Shown piece after piece: positions 11,542 to 22,580 of a stretch of 64,000 nt of DNA (the first letter of the stretch is position 1; the number at the start of each line of letters is the position of its first letter). The translations under genes were made by a program, and so were the position numbers. Below the pieces are notes generated by a model, which saw only the letters and a list, made by a program, of their open reading frames with translations, made no database searches and was not told the origin of the DNA. The DNA is from Naematelia aurantialba (taxonomy: Eukaryota > Basidiomycota > Tremellomycetes > Tremellales > Naemateliaceae): NCBI GenBank assembly GCA_021527695.1, contig JAKFAO010000012.1, positions 990,622 through 1,054,621 of the forward strand, written 5' to 3'.

Positions 11542-13536
11542 ATGAGTGTGCTGCGTTTTCTATCACCCGCCCGTTCGGCTGGGTCGCGCTCTTCGTCTCC
11601 TTCAAGCAGGCGCAATGAGCTTCGCGTCAAGCTCCACGTCCCGAGGTAGGGCGTCGCTACTCTTCGTGGAAGTGAATAGGTTGGCTCATTCCACAGCTAT
11701 GGCACCGTCTTCATGCCTTATCCTGCGATATTGCCCGACGAGCCACGCACAGACCATGAGTTCCGCGGAGACCTCGAAATTGAAGTCCCGCGTGGGTGGG
11801 GTCGCCTCAAGTGCCGAGCGATCCGTGTAGGTCTGAAGACGCTGTCCATCCTAGATATGGGTATTGGTAGGGGAGTCGAAGAAGACGTGATCTTTGAGCG
11901 AAAAGTCGAGATCCGCGGCGGCACCGTGGACGGCATCGTGCTGGAGGAAGGACTCCAACGGTACATTGACCCTTGTTCTGCCTGGTGTGACGCTGGTGGC
12001 TGATGATGAGCCCAGTTTTGACTGGACTCTCATCCTGCCTGCGACGCTCGCACCTCATGATTGGCACCCGGGTGCACGTGTAAAGCACATTCTCTATGGA
12101 GAGGTAGAAGGTATCCCAGATGTGTCGTTTGCGTCGAATTTCCTCAGGCGCACGTCGATGGCGTCGTCGTCATCGGCAGGACCATCCAGTCGCTCGCGAT
12201 CCAACTCGCCGCCTCTGTTCGCCCCTGGAGCGTCCATGTCCATCCTGAGGCAGGACACTGCGATGCCGCATCCACCGACATACAACTTTAGCGAGTATGG
12301 CACGGACGATGTCGACTGGCTGCGTGGGACAGCCTACGGAGAGCGGACTATTATGCTCCTTTTCAACCCAGACCCAGCAGGAGGTGTATCGTGCTTGGAT
12401 ATGCGCATCAACGACGGCGCCGACGGGATCGGCCCCTTTGACATACGGTTGCTGTCGGATATAGTTAGTGGCCCGAACGCCGACTGAAGCGCCTATGCTA
12501 ACCCTGCGCTCCCAGTGGACAGTGTGTGCCCCGCTTCACACGCGAATCACTTTGGCGTCTCCGTCCCCCGGGGCAGCTGTCTACCACATCCGGGTCGGGC
12601 TGGTACAAAAGGCAAAAATCACCTCCCCTCGAGACAACCCCGCGACGGCCAGGCCCATCGTCATCGAGCGGTACTTTTCGGTCATGAAGCATGGCGATAC
12701 CCCTCCACCTGGTCGCTCCACGGGCGAGGGGATGACACCGATCTGGACATCAGGTCAGGGGAGTAATGAGATGCTCTTCAATGGGCATGGCAGATTGCCC
12801 GACGACACTCTCGGCCGCCCTTCCACTCTGGAAGGGTAAGTGGACTGCTCCTCTCGCGAAAGAACCGGCTGATGCCTGCAGAAACGAGACTCCAATCCAA
12901 GTGTCTCACCGGCTCGTCACAGATATCTGGTTTGCAGTGTACGGAGAAGATCAATTCGGTAAACCATTGCCACAGCCTGGCCCAGGCGAATTGAGGATCC
13001 TCAAGGTGGACAAGCCTGTCATTGTCCCGACTGTAGGTTCCAAGACGTCGAACGCGATCGGACACGAGCGCTGATGATTAAAGTGCTTCTTGATCCCTGA
13101 TATTTTGCACCTTCCTAGCTGTGAGCGATTTTTCCACTGCTCAACCTTACGTGTACTCACATACCTACCAGACGACCCCAAGGACGCCCGTGCGATGGAC
13201 AAGACACATGTGATTTGCCCGCTGTGCAAGACACACATCTCCGAACAGTGGTGCAAGACGTGCCCATTCACGGGCATCCCTCATCCCCGCCACGACCACG
13301 ATGTCAAGCTCGTCGGCAACGCGAATGGGGTCTGCCCATTGTGCGCGCAACGATGCATACCGAGTGACGAGCCGAACCAACAACAATGTGCTTGTGGGCT
13401 TAATATTCTGGAACAAGAAGCACGAATGAAGCGGCTTGCTATGGAGGAGGACGGGCGCGAGGGTGATGAAGGAAGACATCAGCGAGAGCAAGAGAAAGAG
13501 GAAGGCGAGCGGGGCCGGGCGAGGTCGAGGGCTTGA
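11542..13536 (+). CDS. Arrestin-like protein with C-terminal two-site Cys-rich zinc tail (paralogue A)
   Basis: Begins MSVLRFLSPARSAGSRSS. The first domain reads FRGDLEIEVPRGWGRLKCRA then IRVGLKTLSILDMGIGRGVE, a beta-sandwich resembling arrestin N domains. A second domain starts around HDWHPGARVKHILYGE. The C-terminus has CPLCKTHISEQWCKTC (CxxC-x8-CxxC), a His-rich linker HPRHDHD, then CPLC and CACG 14 residues apart, consistent with two zinc sites. An acidic, Glu/Arg-rich tail follows. Introns lie near 11646-11698, 11961-12013, 12464-12515, 12836-12882, 13030-13081 and 13121-13171. About 500 residues. Exon edges were cross-checked against the paralogue at 26401-28337. Arrestin-like adaptors often guide ubiquitin ligases to transporters; that role here is inference. 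Confidence 0.7.
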
Positions 13537-13859
13537 TCTTGGGATGCTGCTGCTATGGTCGCTGTTATTGTCACTGCTCTGGTCGCTGCTATTGTCGCTG
13601 TTGTTTCGAGGTTGCGGGGTCGCAAGTGCCAGCTGTTGTCTGCTGTGTGGTTAACTCTAATCGTTGCTATCGGTGTACGTGTACAAGATACATTGTCATG
13701 CATACTCTCCATTCGGTCCAACCCCCCGGCGCAATGTGCCAAGGTGGGTCAGGTGGGGGAACGCGGCGCATACGCCGATGCTGTAACGGGATGGCTCTAA
13801 ACTGCATAGAGCCGTATGGGATGCTCGGAATACGCTCCTCTCTCTCCCTATCACCCAGG
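13537..13859 (+). repeat. Intergenic stretch with CTG/TTGTC low-complexity run
   Basis: About 13548-13612 is a degenerate tandem of GGTCGCTG/CTATTGTC words. The frame of the downstream M81 gene is open through here but codes for repetitive Cys-rich residues unlike any family, so I do not extend the gene into it. Confidence 0.45.
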
Positions 13860-15401
13860 ATGACCTTCACCAAGCCTGTCATCGCTATCGCTGGGCTTGC
13901 ATGTGAAACGTCAACATTCACTCCAAGCCGGACGTTGGCTCCCTTCTTCCACCCGCAACGCGATGCCGAGTGTGTCGCTGTTTACCCGTTCCTCCACTCG
14001 TCAGCACCTCTAGGTCGCGCCGCTGACTGGCGCGGCGCTCTGATTGGTCATGCCTTGCCCGGAGGGATCGTCACTCGAGAGGCATTTGAGGAGCTGTCGG
14101 GGGAGATTATCTCGCGCTTGACTGGGATTGTCACGGCGAATGGTGGCGGCATCGATGGGCTGTGGTACGACATTCATGGCGCCATGGTGGTGGACGGCAT
14201 GGACGACTGCGAGGCCGTTCTGCTGGAGCGGATCCGGACTGTGATTGGGGCCGAAACGATCGTCAGTGCAAGTATGGATCTGCACGGCAACGTGAGTAGA
14301 CGGCTGGCGCACCAGACCGATCTCATTACTTGTTATCGTATGGCACCGCACGAGGACACACTCGACACCAAGGAGCGTGCGTGTCGCAACCTCGTCGACG
14401 TGCTGACTACACGCGCTCGTGGGGCTCGTCGACCGTTCAAAGCCTGGCTGCCGCTCCCAATCCTGCTGCCAGGAGAACAAACAAGCACGCGCATGGAACC
14501 TGCCAAGCATATCTACGCAGCTGTACCTGAGGTGGAAGCCATGGCAGGCGTGCTGGACGCAGCCATATGGGTGGGATACGCATGGGCCGACGAGCGCAGG
14601 AACCACGCCATCGTGCTGGTCACTGGCTGGGACGAGGCGTCGTGCAAGGCCGGTGCCGAGCGTCTCGGGCACCTCTTCTGGGACGCACACGCCGACTTTG
14701 AGTTTGTCGCGCCCACCGGCACTCTGGCAGAATGTCTCGACGCCGCTGCCCAGTCGACACCAGCCGAACGACCCTACTTTGTGTCCGACTCGGGCGATAA
14801 CCCTACCGCAGGGGGCTCAGGCGACGTCACATGGGGCCTCACGCAGCTCGTCGCCCGTCCAGAGTTCAAGGATCCTGGGCTCACCGTCATATACGCCAGT
14901 GTCCCGGGCCCCGAAGCTGTCCATGCCGCCGTCAAAGCCGGTATCGGCGCGATCGTCACTGTCACAGCGGGTGCGATGGTCGATAACGTCCATGCTGGAC
15001 CTATCACTCTCACAGGTCGTGTCCACTCGATTAAGCACGGTGACCCGCACGCACGCATCGAAGTCGTCCTCCAAGTGGGGAGTGTGTATGCCATCCTCAC
15101 CGAGCTGAGGAAGCCATATCACAAGGAAGCCGACTTTACCGACCTGAATCTGCGACCACGGGAAGCCGATATCGTCGTGGTCAAGATTGGATACCTCGAA
15201 CCACAACTGTACGACATGGCAAGAGGCTGGATGCTCGCACTCACACCAGGCGGAGTCGATCAGGACCTCGAGCGATTGGGCCACAAGCGCATCAAACGCC
15301 CCATGTGGCCCTTTGACAAGGTGTTCGACTCTGACCCGGACCTCAGTGCGCGATGGATACCGGCTTCCAACGAGCCATTACCGCCATCCGCCGACGACTA
15401 G
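13860..15401 (+). CDS. M81-family (microcystinase C / MlrC-like) metallopeptidase
   Basis: Intronless gene of 513 residues. The start ATG at 13860 gives MTFTKPVIAIAGLACETSTF, the usual N-terminal strand with the conserved GLxxETNTF-like motif. Other hallmarks are GLWYDIHGAMVVDGMDD, SMDLHGNVSRR (metal-binding Asp and His, about residues 139-149), APHEDTLDTKERA (metal-ligand His) and VSDSGDNPTAGGSGD at the start of the C-terminal domain. In bacteria MlrC cleaves linear microcystin or peptides. Most relatives are of unknown substrate, so the reaction here is not established. It is a single long exon among intron-rich neighbours. It lies tail-to-tail with the GFA gene, 180 bp away. Confidence 0.85.
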   Translation: MTFTKPVIAIAGLACETSTFTPSRTLAPFFHPQRDAECVAVYPFLHSSAPLGRAADWRGALIGHALPGGIVTREAFEELSGEIISRLTGIVTANGGGIDGLWYDIHGAMVVDGMDDCEAVLLERIRTVIGAETIVSASMDLHGNVSRRLAHQTDLITCYRMAPHEDTLDTKERACRNLVDVLTTRARGARRPFKAWLPLPILLPGEQTSTRMEPAKHIYAAVPEVEAMAGVLDAAIWVGYAWADERRNHAIVLVTGWDEASCKAGAERLGHLFWDAHADFEFVAPTGTLAECLDAAAQSTPAERPYFVSDSGDNPTAGGSGDVTWGLTQLVARPEFKDPGLTVIYASVPGPEAVHAAVKAGIGAIVTVTAGAMVDNVHAGPITLTGRVHSIKHGDPHARIEVVLQVGSVYAILTELRKPYHKEADFTDLNLRPREADIVVVKIGYLEPQLYDMARGWMLALTPGGVDQDLERLGHKRIKRPMWPFDKVFDSDPDLSARWIPASNEPLPPSADD

Positions 15402-15581
15402 GAGGCATGGAAGGATTCACTGGAATAGACTGATGGGCATGGCATGTAACTTGCATGTACTAGACTAGACCCCAGCGAGCGAAGGTCTGTCGGCAGACCC
15501 GCCCCATGGGAGTCCCCTTGAGCATTCATACTTCTGGATTACCTCCCAGTCAGACATCTCCGAGAGTCATGGGTCGCAGAG

Positions 15582-16601
15582 CTAAGACCGGGCCGTGTTC
15601 CATGCGGCGACCCCGTTCTTCACCTCTCGAGCAATCTCCTCGCTCCATGCTTCAGCATCGGGGATAAAGTCAACCTCTCTGCCCCAATCCAGCCAGTCCA
15701 ACGCCAGTACACCGTCCGGCGCGTTCGCTAGACCAGCAACGATCGAGACCTCGTTTGGGTGTTCGGCCGTGTGGTAGATAACCGACGCGCCGCACGTCTT
15801 GCAAAAGTAGCGGTTGACTCGGCCAGGGGTCGACTCGTATCGTGACAGGCCCGTCCTGTTGACCAGTGTCGCAAGATCGCAGGCGGAGGTGTCAGAGCGC
15901 TCTGACGGGTCATCCAGGGTGACGATGCTCAGGGGAACGAAGATGAACGGGACCGCAGGAAGACAGCTGCCCGTCACCAGTCTGCATGTGTCGCACCCGC
16001 AAAATAGAGTCTTGAGGCGTGCTTTGGGCGGCGAGTCACTCGCGTTTGGCGCCTTCAAGTACGCCTGGAACGCCGAGCAGGCGCACCGCACCTGAAGCGC
16101 AGACTTCTGCCCAGAGCTCGTCGGGCTGTGGGCTACCGGGGCTTCCCACAAATCCCCGTCTTCGCCAACGTACTTTGGCAATGTCGGCCACAGCATCCGA
16201 CTAAGCCCTCCGTCTGTCGTGTCGCCGACAAATGAATGGCCTCGCACATCCACCAGGCCGTGGGGATCGTTGATCACACCTAGACTGAGCGCCCATTGTA
16301 TCTGGCCTTGGGAGCTGGTGGTCTGGGTGAACAGGCTGCAGCCGCAAGTCGAGCACCAGTACGACATGACCGGGTTGATGCCTGTCGATGTCGTGTAGCT
16401 GGAGAGTGGGGCAAGATCCTGTACGGTAGGTGAATACGCGGGCAGGTTAACCGGAAGTACCGCCAGCAGTCCGGTGCGGCGCCGGCAAGAGGTGCAATGA
16501 CAGAGTGTATGCGGCTGGGGAAGCGTAGATGCGTCCAGCTCGTGAGTGAGCTTGAACGCACCGCAGCGGCAGCTGGCGGTGATTACCCGAGTGTCAGCCA
16601 T
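15582..16601 (-). CDS. Double GFA/CENP-V domain protein (glutathione-dependent formaldehyde-activating enzyme-like)
   Basis: Intronless, 339 residues. Contains two tandem zinc-binding GFA domains. Domain 1: ASCRCGAFKL, then LCHCTSCRRRTG, then YWCSTCGCSLF. Domain 2: VRCACSAFQAYL, then LFCGCDTCRLVTGS, then YFCKTCGASVIYH. The Cys pairs match the two zinc sites of each domain. The founding enzyme condenses glutathione with formaldehyde, but most family members have unproven roles. Fungi often carry this two-domain form. It starts at ATG 16601 and shares the minus strand with the next two genes downstream. Confidence 0.9.
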   Translation of the reverse strand: MADTRVITASCRCGAFKLTHELDASTLPQPHTLCHCTSCRRRTGLLAVLPVNLPAYSPTVQDLAPLSSYTTSTGINPVMSYWCSTCGCSLFTQTTSSQGQIQWALSLGVINDPHGLVDVRGHSFVGDTTDGGLSRMLWPTLPKYVGEDGDLWEAPVAHSPTSSGQKSALQVRCACSAFQAYLKAPNASDSPPKARLKTLFCGCDTCRLVTGSCLPAVPFIFVPLSIVTLDDPSERSDTSACDLATLVNRTGLSRYESTPGRVNRYFCKTCGASVIYHTAEHPNEVSIVAGLANAPDGVLALDWLDWGREVDFIPDAEAWSEEIAREVKNGVAAWNTARS

Positions 16602-16935
16602 GGCTGCCTACCCGAGAGAAGGGAGGCCAATCTCGCAACCAAAGAGTCGGCCAATGGTGAACAAGATCACACGTCATCCAAGTCTCACGGGACAAGGCAT
16701 TATCTTCCGCGACACATGGATAAGCATTTTGTCTACCGTATGGTCAAGTGAAGTCCATATCAGACAGATTCATGGGGCCATAGTTGTTTACCATGAGGTA
16801 TGCTACAAACACGAGGCAAACAGGATGGAGTCTCTCTCCAGCACTCTATCCATACGGTCAAGTATCTCAGCAGGTGTCTATACCCCGACTCCGACAACCT
16901 TGTCATTTACAAAGCAGCCCATTCACCGAGCTGGC
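16602..16935. other. Intergenic region, nothing recognised
   Basis: Upstream of the double GFA gene and downstream of the esterase gene, both on the minus strand. No motif or exon is recognised. Confidence 0.4.
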
Positions 16936-18020
16936 TCATAAATACTCTACCGGCAGTTGATGGGATGTGAAGAACTGCACCAAGTGCTGACTTGTAAAGT
17001 TGAAGTCTGCTATATGATTTGGGTATCCGGCCGGATCCAGCCCCGCCGTTGTCGGCCAGGCATGACCCAGGTAATCGATGGTCATGGCTCTGACCTCTGC
17101 GCCTGGGCATTCCCATACCTCCTCGGTAGCATTAGGATGGGGATGCAGCACCGTCGTGGGCTCTGGCAGCGCTCCGTCTTCGCCCTTGCACCCGTTTCGC
17201 TCGGCCCACTGCCGGCGCCAGACGCGCACGTCGGGCTCGGGGCCGTAGCCCGGTTCCAGCGGTCCCCGGCCGTAGAACAGCGTGTCGTCGTCTAGGATGC
17301 CGTGACTGTGGAAGATGGGCACAGGACGCCCAGGGTCGCAGTGCGAAAAGGCAAAGGTGCCAGGGTAGAGCGCCGGAGAGACCGGCGCAAAGGCCGCAAA
17401 GAGCGCGCTCGTATCGCGTCGGCATGCCAGCAGCGCGGTGAACCCCCCGCCATTCGACTTGCCAGACACATAGCGTCGAGTCGGGTCAACGGAGAAATTG
17501 GCAGCGACATCGGCTATCATGTCCTTGACAAACTGAATCTGTTCCCCGGTCAACGTCCCGACAGCCAGAAGACACGGTCGCGGGTCCACTCACATCGTCG
17601 ACCGAGTCATTGGCATACGGGGCGCCTTTCCAGATATGAGTGACGTTCCAGTCGGTGTTGTTGACGCCTTGGGGATACACCGATAAGAAGGGTAGTCCAG
17701 CTATCCGCAGCTCAGGATCCGACAGCTGGCAGCGAGCCTCTTGCGTGAGAGAGTTCCCGCCGGCTACATGGTCAACATGGTGCTGCATTTCGGACCTCAC
17801 CTCCATGGAAGCTGAAGACCAGCGGGTGCGCCACTGACGCGTCATAAGACGGAGGTACGTTGAGCAGAAACGTCCGGCCAGAGGAAAGCTCCCGAAAGAT
17901 CCGTTGGGCAGCAGCCGGAGCTGGCTTGGATAAGACAGCTTGCGGGGGAGGAGGTGCGGCGAGGGCGAGCGAGGACCCGATCAACAGCGTGACGAGCTGC
18001 ACAAGCATGTTGCTTTGCAT
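16936..18020 (-). CDS. Secreted PHB-depolymerase-like / feruloyl esterase (CE1-type)
   Basis: Secreted alpha/beta hydrolase. The N-terminus (MQSNMLVQLVTLLIGSSLAL, cleavage near ALA-APPPP) is a signal peptide. The mature part has FLLNVPPSYD, then HPLVFSFHGG (oxyanion region), LPFLSVYPQG and the nucleophile elbow GKSNGGGF. A late Asp region (FHSHGILDDDT) and YLGHAWP supply the acid and catalytic His. This order matches the LpqC/PHB-depolymerase and fungal feruloyl esterase families. Four exons; introns lie around 17795-17750 and 17594-17550 and near the HGG junction. About 335 residues. There are two possible start ATGs, 18020 and 18008. Likely acts on plant cell-wall esters or short polyesters outside the cell; which one cannot be told. 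Confidence 0.8.
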
Positions 18021-18356
18021 AACAAGCACAGTTCAGGCCTTCATGACAAAGTACTACTTTGTTTGCTCGTCTTGTCAGAGTAGAAAGTCGCCATGATGAT
18101 AGCATCACGGTCATCACCGAAAAGGTCATCGCCATATCTTTGCATTATGCTTGCAATCCACTTGCTTCCAAGAGGTGGAGTATTCTGGATTCCCTGCCTC
18201 TAGCCCAAAAGCCATGATGCACCACATTGGTGAACCTTGAGCGGCTTGACTGGCTCGAGCCTTCCAAAGCGATTGCATATCACATCCTTCACGCCACTCT
18301 ATACGCATCATGGACAAAGTAAGTAAAAATATCATGATTTCCGTGTGTTCTCGCCT
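18021..18356. other. Intergenic region, nothing recognised
   Basis: Between the esterase start and the 3' end of phosphoketolase. No exon or motif is recognised. Confidence 0.4.
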
Positions 18357-21004
18357 CTACTCGCTGGTCCCGACGACCGAGGCAGCCTGTGTCTCGTTGC
18401 CGCCCAACCCAAGCTTGCTCGAAACAGATCCGATGACGCCCTCCTTGGGGCCGTACGGCCACACCCAGTCTCGCCACTTGGGATCGTCGATACCGTGCTC
18501 GAAGGCTTGGGTCTTGGCCGAGATCTGCAGCTCGAGCAGCTTCTCTCTGATCATGCTGCCCCGGTTTTTTAGGTTCGGCAGGCGGTCCAGTGCCTCTATG
18601 GCGAGACTGAAGCGGTCTGCCTGGTTACGAATGGCCAATTCCAGCGGCGTGTCAATGTTGCCCTTCTCCCGGTAACCTCGCACGTGGATGTTGTGCGACC
18701 CAGTCCGTTTGTAGACCAGTCGGTGGATGAGCCATGGGTACGAGTGGAAGTTGAAGATGACAGGCGTGTCGTTGGTGAAGATGGCGTCAAACGCCTTGTC
18801 CGTCAAGCCGTGCGGGTGGTCCTCGTTCGAGATGAGCTTGAAGAGGTCAACGACGTTGACAAACCGGATCTTCAGGTCAGGCAGGTGCTCGCGGAGCAGT
18901 GCAGTCGCTGCGAGCGACTCCATTGTAGGCACATCACCACATGACGCCATGACCACGTCCGGGTTCTCGTCAACGTACGTCGACGCCCACTCCCAGATTC
19001 CCAAACCCTTCGAGCAGTGAGCAATAGCTGCGTCCATGTCGAGATACTGCAAGTGATCCTGCTTGTCTGCAACAATAACGTTGACGTAGTTTTTGCTGTC
19101 GAGACAGTGGTTCATCACTGACAATAGAGTGTTTCCGTCGGGAGGGAGGTAGATTCGGACGACTTCGGGACTCTTGTTGGCGACAACATCCAGGAAGCCC
19201 GGGTCTTGGTGAGTGAAACCGTTGTGGTCTTGCCTCCACACGGTAGCAGTGAGAAGAATGTTGAGCGACGAGACCTTGGCACGCCATTCGACTTCGAGAC
19301 ACTTTTCGATCCACTTGCAGTGTTGATTGACCATCGAGTCGATGATGTGAATGAATGGCTCGTAGCTGTTAAGAAGACCGTGTCGTCCGGACAGCACATA
19401 GCCTTCCAGCCAACCTTCCACAGTGTGCTCCGAGAGCATCTCCATCACTCGACCTTCGAAAGCCAGGTTGCCTCCATCCTCATCCTCGGGCAAGTACTCG
19501 CCCATCCAGACCTTCTTGCCGGCACTGTACACACCACCAAGCTTGTTGGACTCGGTCTCGTCAGGCCCGAACAGTCGGAAGTTTTTCATGTTTTGCGCCA
19601 CGACATCGCGCAACCATTCGGCCATGTTGCTCATGCTGCCTTTGCTCGTGATGCCCGGGTTGACCGCGAGGGCGTACTTGCGGAAGTCGGGAAGATGTAG
19701 GGCTTTACGGACGACACCGCCGTTGGCGACCGGGTTGGCGGACATCCTCAGATTACCTTTTGGCGCGAGAGCCGCTAGCTCGGGAATGAGCTTGCCGTTT
19801 TTGTCAAACAGCTCTTCCGGCTTGTATGACCGCATCCAGGATTCGAGAAGCTCGAGATGGGCCTTGTTCTTGGCGACATCGGGGAGAGGGATCTGGTGTG
19901 CTCGCCAGTATCCCTCGAGGTGATGTCCATCGACGTCCCTAGGCCCCGTCCAGCCCTTGGGACTCCTAAGGACGATCATGGGCCATCGAGGTCGGAAAGC
20001 TTTGCCCGATTCTCGCGCTTGCTTTTGGTAGCCCTTGATCTCCTTGACACAGTGTTCGAGTGTGGCCGCCATTGCCTGATGCATCGACTCCAAGTCGGAA
20101 CCTTCGACAAAGTAGGGAGTCCAGCCGTAGCCGACGAACAGAGCCTCGAGCTCAGTGTGGGAGATTCGAGCAAGAACGGTGGGGTTGTTGATCTTGTAGC
20201 TATATACCGTTAGCAGACCGCTGCATCGCGACGCCAGTCTTCACTCACCCATTGAGGTGCAGAACAGGGAGGACGGCTCCGTCGGTGATGGGGTTTAGGA
20301 ATTTGGTGCTGTGCCACGAGGTCGCGAGCGGCCCAGTCTCGCTCTCACCGTCACCGACCATGGTCAATGTGATGAGATTAGGGTGGTCAAAGACGGTGCC
20401 AAAGGCGTGGGAGATCGAGTAACCGAGTTCTCCACCTTCGTGAAGGGAGCCTGGGGTCTCCGGCGTTGCATGAGAGCCGACACCGCCTGGGAACGAGAAC
20501 TGTTTGAAGAAGCGGCGCATGCCCTCTTCGTCTTCGGACATCTCGGGGTAGACCTCGCTGTAGACGCCTTCGAGATACGACTGGGAGAGGACCGCAGGAG
20601 CGCCATGGCCTGTGCGCCGTGTCAGCGTCGAGATCAAGAACGTTTTGAGCAGCTTGGGAAGACTCACCGGGACCCGAGACGAAGATGGCGTCCAGGTCGT
20701 ACTGCTTGATGAGCCGATTAAAGTGGATGTAGGTGAAGAGCTGGCCGGCATCGGAACCCCAGTGGCCGAGCAAGCGAGCCTTGAGATGCTCGAGCTTGAG
20801 CGGCTCTTTGAGGAGTGGGTTCTTTTGCAAGTAGAGCATGCCGAGACAGAGGTAGAGCGAGGCTCGCATGTACGCATCTGTCTTGCGGAGCTCATCTTGG
20901 GTGAGAGGGGTTCCTTGGATGGTGGAGCGGGCAGCGCCAAAGGGGGAAAGGGACACCTGGTCAGGCTTGGTGCTGACCACGGGCGCGGTGCTTGCGGCCG
21001 CCAT
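18357..21004 (-). CDS. Phosphoketolase (xylulose-5-P / fructose-6-P)
   Basis: Thiamine-diphosphate enzyme that splits xylulose-5-phosphate or fructose-6-phosphate with phosphate, giving acetyl phosphate plus glyceraldehyde-3-phosphate or erythrose-4-phosphate. The TPP motif is [20 protein letters not shown] in the N-terminal domain. [34 protein letters not shown] and [16 protein letters not shown] are near-invariant family segments. RVYLPPD-type and [12 protein letters not shown] motifs follow. Three exons: an intron at the GPG/HGAP junction (about 20666-20610) and one at about 20247-20199. About 830 residues, full length. It ends [14 protein letters not shown]. No acetate kinase is in this window, so the fate of acetyl phosphate cannot be judged locally. 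Confidence 0.95.
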
Positions 21005-21470
21005 TGTGAATGTGGCCGCTTTGATTGATAGGAGTGTATGGATAGAGAAAGGAAAGTAGTGGGATGGGGATGATGGAGAGAAGAGAGAGAGGGAGAGAGA
21101 GAAGATACGTATGTATTTGAATGGGCACTAAGGGGCGGATCGGCTGTTATCGCCCAATTGTCACCTCGGGAAAAGAGCGGGCCTCGGGGGGGGCAGCACG
21201 AGAGAGAGAGACACAGTAGAGAGAGAGAGAGCCCAGGGTTCTTTGTGCAGCAGAATGCGGTAATAACGCCAAGTGGCAGCGGCTGAGAACGCACAAGTAA
21301 CAAACCTTCGGGCAGATGAGGAGAACAGGAGACGGCAAGGGACAAGGGGGGGGGGTGGTGTGCGGATGCCGATGCGGATGCGGGATGGGAGCATGACATG
21401 CTACCATTATCTCATTGCATAACGAAGTCTCCCGGGGGGGGGGGGGTATCTCTGGGAATGCCGGCACTCG
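21005..21470 (-). promoter_or_regulatory. Purine/pyrimidine-skewed promoter with GA repeats and long G runs
   Basis: Upstream of phosphoketolase. GAGA-type tracts lie at about 21076-21106 and 21206-21228, and uninterrupted G runs (9 or more) near 21346-21355 and 21433-21446. Strand asymmetry is strong. Such DNA can bind GAGA-type factors or form non-B structure; function is inference. Confidence 0.4.
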
Positions 21471-22580
21471 GGGTATTAACAAGGCTCTCAGCATGCATGT
21501 CTCGCAGAGATAGAGTGATGGGTCGACACCCGATAAAAGGTGCTCAGTCTACAGCGTCTTCCACACTCGATTCACTTTCCCCCAGCTGCGGCCACTTGCC
21601 CTCAACGTGTGTGACCGTCTCATCCCAACCCATGGGAACAAAGAGACAACCCATCGCACGTGCTCAATCTTCCGCGGCATTTTAATGGACCACATTGTGA
21701 CGGGGATAGGCAGCAACAGTGACAAACCGCAGAGCAAATGTACTCCTGCCCGACCTGCTCCGAGATACGACTCCCTTGGTCAACAGCTCGTCTATCCGAG
21801 TCTTACCGCCGCCGTCGAGTCACCGTCTGTCCCGTTTCCACACCCTTTGGTTCTGGAAGGTTCTTCAACACGGAGACCCGCTTGACAATATGCTAGGTAT
21901 CGGTAGCCATGCGGAAATGACTGGAGCTTTGTGTCGTCGAGCTGTGGCTGTCTTCAGGTGACAAACACACAGGAGCTCCGGCGAGATCGACGTACCTTTG
22001 ACACCCGCCTGGGAGAGCCTACGAGTGCTTCGCTTGCTTCACTTGTTCATTTGACGTCAAGGATACTGCACTCCGTCGCCGCAATGCGTTAGAAATGGCA
22101 TCGGGCGGTTTGAGGCCAAAGCAAGGGTTCGTACAGTGGACATTGCCGAGCCACGATTCCCGCGGCCGGAGGGGCGCTGCCTTTTGCTATTCTTGCTTAT
22201 CTGGACGCTGCAGATGCCGCTCGGCTGCAGCAGCGCAGCGCGGCTTGGGCAGGAGACACCGGCGGCATGAGTCGGTGCTTTTGCCCTGACAGATAATTGC
22301 CGCCAACGTCGTGTCGGGAAGAGTCGCAGAGGTACTCACCTCAGCCGGGAATGGCCAGTCCCTCAACGAGGCTCGAACGCCTTGGAAGCAATCACAATAG
22401 TGTCCATGCGATTACCACGTCGTTGAGCCAAACAGCAGACTCCGCTCTAACCATTGTCTGCGAAACGCAGACCACTCGTTTGAGTATATGCACAGATGCC
22501 TAGGCAGCTCGGGATACATCTCTTGCATCGGAATCCTCTGTGTCACTTTAGCGTGGGCGTTTCCCGCCACTCCCCGCAAA
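21471..22580. other. Intergenic region, no gene recognised
   Basis: About 1.1 kb between the phosphoketolase promoter and the SDR stop. Only short, non-family open frames occur on either strand, and I found no splice path linking them. Confidence 0.4.

Noticed and set aside
13533..13859. Extension of the M81 frame upstream of ATG 13860.
   Set aside because: Encodes a Cys/Tyr-rich translation of a CTG/TTGTC run and overlaps the end of arrestin-like A. The family starts at the MTFTKPVIAI position.
21005..21399. Open frame extending phosphoketolase upstream into Ser/Pro-rich residues.
   Set aside because: It is a different frame over GA and G-run DNA. The conserved start is at [16 protein letters not shown] (21004).
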